DNA from: Streptomyces sp. GSL17-111
GTDB lineage: Bacteria > Actinomycetota > Actinomycetes > Streptomycetales > Streptomycetaceae
DNA length: 64,000 nucleotides
Direction: 5' to 3'
Assembly (NCBI RefSeq): GCF_037911585.1
Contig: NZ_JBAJNS010000001.1
Coordinates: 1,048,501 to 1,112,500, forward strand
The notes under the pieces are model-generated. The model ran no database searches. It was not told the DNA's origin and worked only from the letters and a program-made list of their open reading frames with translations. Positions within the stretch are counted from its first letter, which is position 1. Every line of letters starts with the position of its first letter. Both the position numbers and the translations under genes were made by a program. Of the stretch, positions 50,034 to 64,000 are shown piece after piece.

Positions 50034-50717
50034 TCACTGCTGTGAGGGGACCGACGCCGGGCGGCCGTCCGTGCCGGGCTCCAGGGCGTCAAGGGCCCTG
50101 CGCAGCCCGGTCAGTTTGCGCTCCAGGTGCGCGGCGGTGGCGAGCGCTCCGGCGTCCGCGTGGTCCCCCAGCTGCTTGGACAGCGCCTCGGCCTGCTCCT
50201 CCACGGCGGCGAGCCGGGCCGAGAGCTCGGCCAGCACTCCGGCCGCCGTCTCCGTCGCCGCCCCGGACTCCCGGCCGTTGCCGTTGTCCAACTGGAGCCG
50301 CAGCAGCGCCGCCTGCTCCCGCAGCTGCACGTTCTTCATGTACAGCTCCACGAACACGGACACCTTCGCCCGCAGCACCCACGGGTCGAACGGCTTGGAG
50401 ATGTAGTCGACCGCTCCGGCCGCGTATCCCCGGAACGTGTGGTGCGGCCCGTGGTTGATGGCGGTGAGGAAGATGATCGGGATGTCGCGCGTGCGCTCCC
50501 GACGCTTGATGTGGGCGGCCGTCTCGAAGCCGTCCATCCCCGGCATCTGGACATCCAGCAGGATCACGGCGAAATCGTCCGTGAGCAATGCCTTGAGCGC
50601 TTCCTCCCCTGACGATGCCCGCACCAGTGTCTGATCGAGCGCGGAGAGGATCGCCTCCAGCGCCAGCAGATTCTCCGGCCGGTCATCGACCAGGAGGATC
50701 TTGGCCTTCTGCACCAT
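50034..50717 (-). CDS. osaB: Response regulator OsaB
   Basis: The 227-residue protein has an N-terminal receiver (ILLVDDRPENLLALEAIL; Asp 55 in VILLDVQMPGMDGF; KPFDPWVLRAKV) and no DNA-binding domain. The C-terminal part is a long coiled coil (about 130-215). It must act by protein contact. Streptomyces coelicolor OsaB, in the same place between ftsK and osaA, is needed for growth after osmotic upshift. GAGGAGG precedes ATG 50717. osaA ends 243 bp upstream on the same strand. Confidence 0.9.
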   Translation of the reverse strand: MVQKAKILLVDDRPENLLALEAILSALDQTLVRASSGEEALKALLTDDFAVILLDVQMPGMDGFETAAHIKRRERTRDIPIIFLTAINHGPHHTFRGYAAGAVDYISKPFDPWVLRAKVSVFVELYMKNVQLREQAALLRLQLDNGNGRESGAATETAAGVLAELSARLAAVEEQAEALSKQLGDHADAGALATAAHLERKLTGLRRALDALEPGTDGRPASVPSQQ

Positions 50718-50960
50718 GGCCCGTCCTCCTCGCCCCGGTGACGCCATGGGCGCCACGCCTGGGGACGACTCCTTTACGCCGCCCGTCCTTGTGCCGGTCA
50801 TGGTAGCCGCACCCCGGCGCCCACCACACCCTGTCACCGCAATGTCACTGTGCACGCACCGGCAACGCCCCACCCGACCGGAAGGTTCCCGAATAGCGCA
50901 GTTCCCTCCGGAACCGGCCACAGTCAGTCAACATACACGGCCGGGGCGAAGAGCCGCATA

Positions 50961-56447
<5,487 letters not shown>

Positions 56448-56698
56448 CGCGTCCCTCCTGCAGGGTCGACCATTCTCGTTCGGCTGCCTGAACCAACCTT
56501 CCCAGTGTTTCACCTCGACCGGAGGAGGCGATAACAGTTCGGCAGCATCGCACACGGCCCGCCACCGTGACGGCAGGGGGAAACACTCGCATCCGGCACC
56601 CGTCCGCCCGTCCGACGTCAGTAACCTGGCTCCGACGGCGGCGCGGGTCGACCGCCGCGCGGGAACGGGCAGCAATCGGGCAAGGAGAGGGCGCCGGG
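56448..56698. promoter_or_regulatory. Divergent osaA/osaC promoter region
   Basis: These 251 bp must drive osaA leftwards and osaC rightwards. GTTT at about 56504 followed 16 bases later by GGCGAT is a weak resemblance to the sigma-B pattern GTTT-N14-16-GGGTAY. No firm promoter can be named. Confidence 0.35.
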
Positions 56699-59425
56699 GT
56701 GGACAAGCAGAGCGCCGGTCTGGGGCAAGCCGGTCGCGTAGGCGCCCAGCGGACCCCGCGGACGGGCGCGGAGCCGACGAGCCGCACGACCGAGACATCC
56801 ATGAGGAGCGCAGTGATCACCGCACGGGCCGCAGCCACCTTCGAACCGGTGGGGCGGTCGGTCGCCGCCGCGCGCGGCTTCGTGCGCGACACCCTGCAGG
56901 GCTGGGGCCTGGCCGACATCGTGGACGACGCCGTGGTGCTGACCAGCGAGCTCGTCACCAACGCCGTCGTGCACGCCGGCACCTCCGCCGAGGTGCTCTG
57001 CCTTCGGGACGGCGACGGCGTGCGCGTCGAGGTCGTCGACCGATACCCGGAGCGTGAGATTCCCCTCAGGGACGCCACCACCGCCGTCCCCGGTCCCGAT
57101 CGCGAGGGGGGCCGCGGCCTGCTGCTCTGCGCCGCCCTCGCGACGCGCTGGGGCGTGGACTACACGTCCTCCGACAAGCGTGTCTGGTTCCGCCTCCAGC
57201 TGCCCGACCGGCCCGTCGGCACCCGCAGCGCCGGTCCGGCGCTGCCCGACGAGGCGCTGCCCGTCGCCGAGAACCGCGTCCGCGTCGGCGTCGTCCAGAC
57301 CGACCGCGTCGGTGCCGTGACCGTCTGGAACGACGACGCCGCCGAGCTGTCCGGGTATCCGGCCGACCGGGTGGCCGGGAAGCCGTTCACCGATTTCGCC
57401 GCCTGGCCGCACACCCCCGGCACCGGCACCGGGATCGCCGAGGCGCTGCTGCTCTCCCGTTGGGAGGGCACCTACGGACTCCGCCGCTCCGACGGCCGCA
57501 CCGTGCCCGTATACGCCTCCCACCTGCGGGTGCGCGACGCCGAGGGCGAGCCCTCGACCGTGTGCCTCTTCGTCCGCGACCACGAGCGGGCCGTGCTCCA
57601 GACCCCGCAGCGGCCGACCGCTCCGGAGGCCGGCAGCGGGCCCGGCGAGAGCCGGGAACGCGCGACGGACCCGTTCGAGATCTTCATCGGCTCCCCGGCG
57701 CCCGAGGATCTCGACGGACTGCTCCAGCGCACCGTGGAGCGCGCCCGCGACATGCTCGACGCCGACGCCGCCTACCTGCTGCTGGCCACCGACGACGAGA
57801 CGGAGCTGGAGGTTCGCGCCTCCACCGGGCTCGCCTCCGCCCGGCAGCGCTTCGCCCGCGTACCCGTCGAGGCCGGCACCGGGCGTTACGGAAGTGCCCG
57901 CATGCCGTCCGTCCACGAGGACCTGACGGCCGTGCCCGGCGCCGTGCCGGTGCTCACGGGCACCGGGATGCGCTCCGTGGTCACCGTGCCGCTGAAGGTG
58001 GAGGGGCGGCTGACCGGTTCGCTCGGGGTCGCCTCCGAGAGCCCCGGCCGCTACACGAACGAGGAGGCGCTGCGGCTCCAGTTCGCTGCCGACCGGATCG
58101 CCCTCGCCGTCGAGTCGGCCCGTCTGACGGAACTGGAGCGGCTGCGCCGCGGCTCCCTGTCGTTCCTCGTCGAGGCCTCCGACCTGCTGGCCGGGACGCT
58201 GGACCGTGACCAGACGCTCGCGCTGATGGCACAGATGACCGTGCCCACGCTGGCGACCTGGTGCGCCGTCTACACCATCGCCGATCCGGCCTCCGACCCC
58301 GAACTCGCCTATGTGCTGCACGAGGACGAGGACCGCATCGACGGGCTCAAGGCCCTCCTGTCGAAGGTGGACCCGCCCGAGCCGCTGCTCGCGCCCGGCG
58401 CCCGCGGCTGGAGCGCACCCGGCGACGCGGCCCACTCGACCGCCCTGCGCACCTCGCTCCGCAGCCTGGGCCTGGGCGATGAACACAGCTCCGCGCCGGG
58501 GACGAGCCTGGCCACCGCCTCCGCCGTCGGCGGCGAGACCGTGGTCCTCCCCCTCGTTGCCCGCAACCGGGTCATCGGCATGCTCACCCTCGGCAAGCCG
58601 GCCGACGAACGGTTCCGCCAGGAGATCCTCGAACTCGCCGAGGACCTCTCCCGACGGGCCGCACTCGCCCTTGACAACGCACGGCTCTACTCGGAGCGCA
58701 CCGCCATCAGCCAGTCGCTGCAACGGAGCCTGCTGCCGCCGGAGTTGCCCGAGGTTCCGGGTGTGGAGGTCGAGGTCATCTACCGCGCCGCCGGTGAGGG
58801 CAACGAGGTCGGCGGTGACTTCTACGACCTGTTCCCCATCCGGGACGGCGCCTACGGCTTCGCCATCGGTGACGTGTGCGGCACCGGCCCCGAAGCGGCC
58901 GCCGTCACCGGCCTGGCCCGGCACGCCCTGCGGCTGCTCGCCCGGGAGGGCTTCACCGGCCCCGCCGTCCTGGAGCGGCTCAACGCGGCGATCCTCGACG
59001 AGGGTTCGCGCAGCCGGTTCCTCACCCTGCTGTACGGAGAGCTGTGGCCGCAGGAGGACGGCGGCGCGCTGCTGAAGGTCGTCTGCGCCGGTCACCCCCT
59101 ACCGCTGCGGCTACGGCAGGACGGCAGCGTGGAAGCGGCCGCCGAACCGCAGCCGTTGCTGGGCGTCATGGACGACCTGGAGCTCTACGAGCAGACGCTC
59201 ACCCTCGACCCGGGGGACGTCCTCCTGTGCGTCACCGACGGCGTCACCGAACGCCGGGAGGGCACGCGCATGCTCGGTGACGACGGCCTGGCCGAATGCC
59301 TCGCCCAGTGCACCGGGCTCACCGCCGGGGCCGTGGCCGCCCGCATCATGCGCGCGGTGGAACGCTTCGCGGCAGACGCCCCGTCCGACGACATGGCCAT
59401 CCTCGCCATGCGCGTCCCCGAGTAG
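56699..59425 (+). CDS. osaC: OsaC: anti-sigma kinase, PAS, GAF and PP2C phosphatase fusion
   Basis: The 908-residue regulator has an N-terminal RsbW-like GHKL domain ([25 protein letters not shown]), a PAS domain (about 190-300), two GAF domains (about 330-470 and 490-660) and a SpoIIE/PP2C phosphatase ([38 protein letters not shown]). The layout equals S. coelicolor OsaC, reported to restrain sigma-B after osmotic stress. GTG 56699 follows AGGAGAGG; ATG 56801 is another possible start. A strong hairpin follows the gene. Confidence 0.9.
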   Translation: MDKQSAGLGQAGRVGAQRTPRTGAEPTSRTTETSMRSAVITARAAATFEPVGRSVAAARGFVRDTLQGWGLADIVDDAVVLTSELVTNAVVHAGTSAEVLCLRDGDGVRVEVVDRYPEREIPLRDATTAVPGPDREGGRGLLLCAALATRWGVDYTSSDKRVWFRLQLPDRPVGTRSAGPALPDEALPVAENRVRVGVVQTDRVGAVTVWNDDAAELSGYPADRVAGKPFTDFAAWPHTPGTGTGIAEALLLSRWEGTYGLRRSDGRTVPVYASHLRVRDAEGEPSTVCLFVRDHERAVLQTPQRPTAPEAGSGPGESRERATDPFEIFIGSPAPEDLDGLLQRTVERARDMLDADAAYLLLATDDETELEVRASTGLASARQRFARVPVEAGTGRYGSARMPSVHEDLTAVPGAVPVLTGTGMRSVVTVPLKVEGRLTGSLGVASESPGRYTNEEALRLQFAADRIALAVESARLTELERLRRGSLSFLVEASDLLAGTLDRDQTLALMAQMTVPTLATWCAVYTIADPASDPELAYVLHEDEDRIDGLKALLSKVDPPEPLLAPGARGWSAPGDAAHSTALRTSLRSLGLGDEHSSAPGTSLATASAVGGETVVLPLVARNRVIGMLTLGKPADERFRQEILELAEDLSRRAALALDNARLYSERTAISQSLQRSLLPPELPEVPGVEVEVIYRAAGEGNEVGGDFYDLFPIRDGAYGFAIGDVCGTGPEAAAVTGLARHALRLLAREGFTGPAVLERLNAAILDEGSRSRFLTLLYGELWPQEDGGALLKVVCAGHPLPLRLRQDGSVEAAAEPQPLLGVMDDLELYEQTLTLDPGDVLLCVTDGVTERREGTRMLGDDGLAECLAQCTGLTAGAVAARIMRAVERFAADAPSDDMAILAMRVPE

Positions 59426-59459
59426 GCACCACGGTGCACGACGTGCACCTGCGGACATA

Positions 59460-59492
59460 CGAAGGGCCCCCGCATGAGGCGGGGGCCCTTCG
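59460..59492. terminator. 14-bp perfect hairpin between osaC and tRNA-Thr
   Basis: Bases 59460-59473 (CGAAGGGCCCCCGC) pair with 59479-59492; loop ATGAG. It lies directly after osaC and directly after the 3' end of the oppositely oriented tRNA, so it serves as a shared bidirectional terminator. Confidence 0.85.
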
Positions 59493-59495
59493 CCG

Positions 59496-59571
59496 TGGAG
59501 CCCCAAAACGGAATCGAACCGTTGACCTTCTCCTTACCATGGAGACGCTCTGCCGACTGAGCTATTGGGGC
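59496..59571 (-). tRNA. tRNA-Thr (anticodon GGT)
   Basis: On the minus strand the acceptor arms GCCCCAA and TTGGGGC pair fully. The D arm contains AGCTCAGTCGGCAGAGC, the anticodon stem is TCTCC/GGAGA with loop ATGGTAA (anticodon GGT, reading ACC), and the T arm holds GGTTCGATTCC. CCA is encoded (59496-59498). Position 32 is an unusual A. Confidence 0.97.
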
Positions 59572-59640
59572 CTGCCGACGGCATAGATCATACCCGACGC
59601 CGAACCGCTTCCCGACCGCCCCTGATCGTCGGATGAATCG

Positions 59641-60333
59641 TCAGCAGGCCGGCTCGAGCACCAGACCGCCCAGAGCGTTGCAGGCGGAGACGAGTCGCTG
59701 TACCTCGCGCCGTGTCATGTCCTCGTGCAGCGGCAGCGCCAGCGACTCCGCAGCGGCCCTCTCCGTCTCCGGCAGCAGGCAGGCCTGGCGGAACGCCGCA
59801 GTTCGGTGAGCCGGCGTCGGCACCGGAACCTCGCCGACGATCCCGCGTGCCCGCAGTGCCTGCCGGAAGGCGTCCCGGTCCGGACGGCCGTTCCCCGGTA
59901 CCCGGACGACATAGCGCGTGAAGAGGTGTTCGCGGCCGGGCTGCACCGATGGCGTCACCACTCCGGTCAGCCGCATGTTCAAGTACTGCGCGATCTGTCG
60001 CCGCCGCGCCGAACCGGGCAGCCGCGGTGCTGCGTCGTCGACCACTCCGGGGTCGATCAACTGGACGCCACATCGCCCGGCGAGTCGGAGGAAGCCGGCC
60101 ATGTCCGGTGCCTGCCCGAAGAGGGCTACGGGGAACACAGCCGTGGTCCGCGACGAGATGGCGGCCTTCGCAGCCGTCGGGTCCAGGCAGAAGCTGTCGG
60201 CGTCGATGTCCGCGAAGACCGGCTCAGCACCCGCCCCCCGCACGAGCTCGGCCGCCCGTTCCCCTCCGAACGAGGGCACGACGACCTCGTCACCTGCTCG
60301 GATCTCCGCTGCGCCTACCCTTGAGGTCCCCAT
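59641..60333 (-). CDS. Short DegT/DnrJ/EryC1-like protein lacking the PLP-lysine segment
   Basis: The 230-residue protein matches sugar aminotransferases at both ends: GAGDEVVVPSFG analogue IRAGDEVVVPSFGG, EPVFADIDADSFCLDP, then RRRQIAQYLNMRL, FTRYVVRVPG and HRTAAFRQACLLP. Family members have about 370-400 residues. The middle, with the PLP-binding Lys (SFHxTKNLT) and glycine-rich EGG stretch, is absent, replaced by PGVVDDAAPRLPGSA. Aldimine chemistry is thus not possible. ATG 60333 is used; ATG 60357 is an alternative, and neither has a ribosome site. It lies right behind the rRNA terminator. Its function is unknown. Confidence 0.75.
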   Translation of the reverse strand: MGTSRVGAAEIRAGDEVVVPSFGGERAAELVRGAGAEPVFADIDADSFCLDPTAAKAAISSRTTAVFPVALFGQAPDMAGFLRLAGRCGVQLIDPGVVDDAAPRLPGSARRRQIAQYLNMRLTGVVTPSVQPGREHLFTRYVVRVPGNGRPDRDAFRQALRARGIVGEVPVPTPAHRTAAFRQACLLPETERAAAESLALPLHEDMTRREVQRLVSACNALGGLVLEPAC

Positions 60334-60378
60334 GATGCGATCGTCATCACGGCACATGAACGTGTGGTGACGAAACGC

Positions 60379-60420
60379 AAAAAAGCCCGGGTCCCTGAAC
60401 TGAAGTTCAGGGACCCGGGC
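60379..60420 (-). terminator. rRNA operon terminator
   Basis: Bases 60385-60400 pair perfectly with 60405-60420 (16 bp, loop TGAA). On the minus strand the hairpin is followed by six T residues (60379-60384), a canonical intrinsic terminator just after 5S rRNA. Confidence 0.95.
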
Positions 60421-60428
60421 CCACAATT

Positions 60429-60548
60429 TGTTCGGCGGCGTCCTACTCTCCCACACACTCCCGCATGCAGTACCATCGGCGCTGAAAGGCTTAGCTTCCG
60501 GGTTCGGAATGTAACCGGGCGTTCCCCTAACGCTATAACCACCGAAAC
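60429..60548 (-). rRNA. rrf: 5S ribosomal RNA
   Basis: The minus strand begins GTTTCGGTGGTTATAGCG and ends in CGCCGCCGAAC; the ends pair with each other. Loop sequences CCGAACCCGGAAGCTAAG and GGGAGAGTAGGACGCCGCC are those of actinobacterial 5S rRNA. It is the last gene of the operon, about 104 bp after 23S. Ends are estimated to within a few bases. Confidence 0.96.
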
Positions 60549-60629
60549 ACTACGAAACACACAACCGGAAACCCCACACCCCCATTTAGCAAGGGAGCGG
60601 GCTTCGACAGTTTGCTGTCTCAGAACCTA

Positions 60630-60646
60630 CACAGTGGACGCAAGCA
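60630..60646 (-). other. Processing-stem strand downstream of 23S rRNA
   Basis: This 17-base stretch is complementary, with one mismatch, to 63782-63798 upstream of 23S. The two strands can form the long stem cut by RNase III to release pre-23S. Confidence 0.75.
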
Positions 60647-60652
60647 ACTATG

Positions 60653-63775
<3,123 letters not shown>

Positions 63776-64000
63776 CACAGATGCTCGCGTCCACTGTGCA
63801 GTTCTCAAACAACAACCAGCCACCCACCACCCCAAGCCAACAAGCCCGAGTTCACTGGGACCGGCACCAAGAGCAAACAGCCTTACGGCCGCACCCTCAG
63901 ACACCCAACAGCGCACCCAACCAGCCACCCCGAACCACCGCGCGTTCCACACCCCACAAGGAGGCAGTACTAGCAACAGCAGACCGAAACAGCCAGCCGA
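63776..64000 (-). other. 16S-23S internal transcribed spacer (partial)
   Basis: The 225 bp to the window edge show no tRNA, as usual in Streptomyces. They contain the 5' strand of the 23S processing stem (63782-63798) and an adenine-rich stretch. 16S rRNA is expected beyond position 64000. Confidence 0.85.

Noticed and set aside
56500..56535. Possible sigma-B type promoter for osaC
   Set aside because: GTTT and a GGCGAT hexamer have acceptable spacing, but the -10 deviates from GGGTAY at key bases; not enough to call.

Overview
The window comes from a very GC-rich actinobacterium, almost certainly a Streptomyces or a close relative. Signs of this are the strong G/C bias at third codon positions, the frequent GTG and TTG starts, the conserved Streptomyces neighbourhood of hflX, rshA, dapF, miaA, miaB, gluABCD, recA-recX, clgR, cinA, pgsA, rimO, ftsK and osaABC, and the Streptomyces-type 23S and 5S rRNA genes. 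Gene names rest on motifs and on recalled S. coelicolor gene order; no database search was run.

Left part, about 1-11.8 kb: a stress or dormancy cluster. It holds five two-domain universal stress proteins, pyruvate phosphate dikinase, a helix-turn-helix/flavin-split-barrel fusion protein, and a GAF-GAF histidine kinase convergent with a NarL-type response regulator. The content resembles the S. coelicolor OsdK/OsdR (DevS/DevR-like) regulon cluster, which as I recall lies in a chromosome arm there, but here it abuts core genes. The junction (11.3-13.1 kb) carries two broken genes: a truncated, frameshifted P-type ATPase and a beta-propeller-like lipoprotein gene interrupted by one in-frame TGA.

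Middle part, 13.5-35 kb: mostly core genes on the minus strand. These are hflX, an M1 peptidase, the (p)ppGpp enzyme rshA, dapF, miaA, a LigB-like gene and miaB. An orphan TAXI-type binding protein and a FAD monooxygenase follow. The glutamate ABC transporter gluABCD then faces its likely two-component regulator gluR-gluK, and recX-recA sits behind a LexA-type box.

Right part, 35-59.4 kb: a DUF3046 gene, then lhr-nei (helicase plus DNA glycosylase). Next come a divergent RsrR-type Rrf2 regulator and an NmrA-like oxidoreductase separated by a clear operator. After them lie clgR, a translationally coupled rimO-pgsA-cinA run, a RodZ-like gene, ftsK, and the osmotic-stress signalling locus osaA/osaB/osaC. 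OsaA is a giant soluble poly-HAMP hybrid kinase whose repeats keep an exact 276-bp period.

Right end, 59.4-64 kb: tRNA-Thr(GGT), a short DegT-like protein that has lost its PLP-lysine segment, and an rRNA operon on the minus strand. That operon appears as a strong terminator, 5S, 23S and part of the 16S-23S spacer; the 16S gene should lie beyond the right edge.
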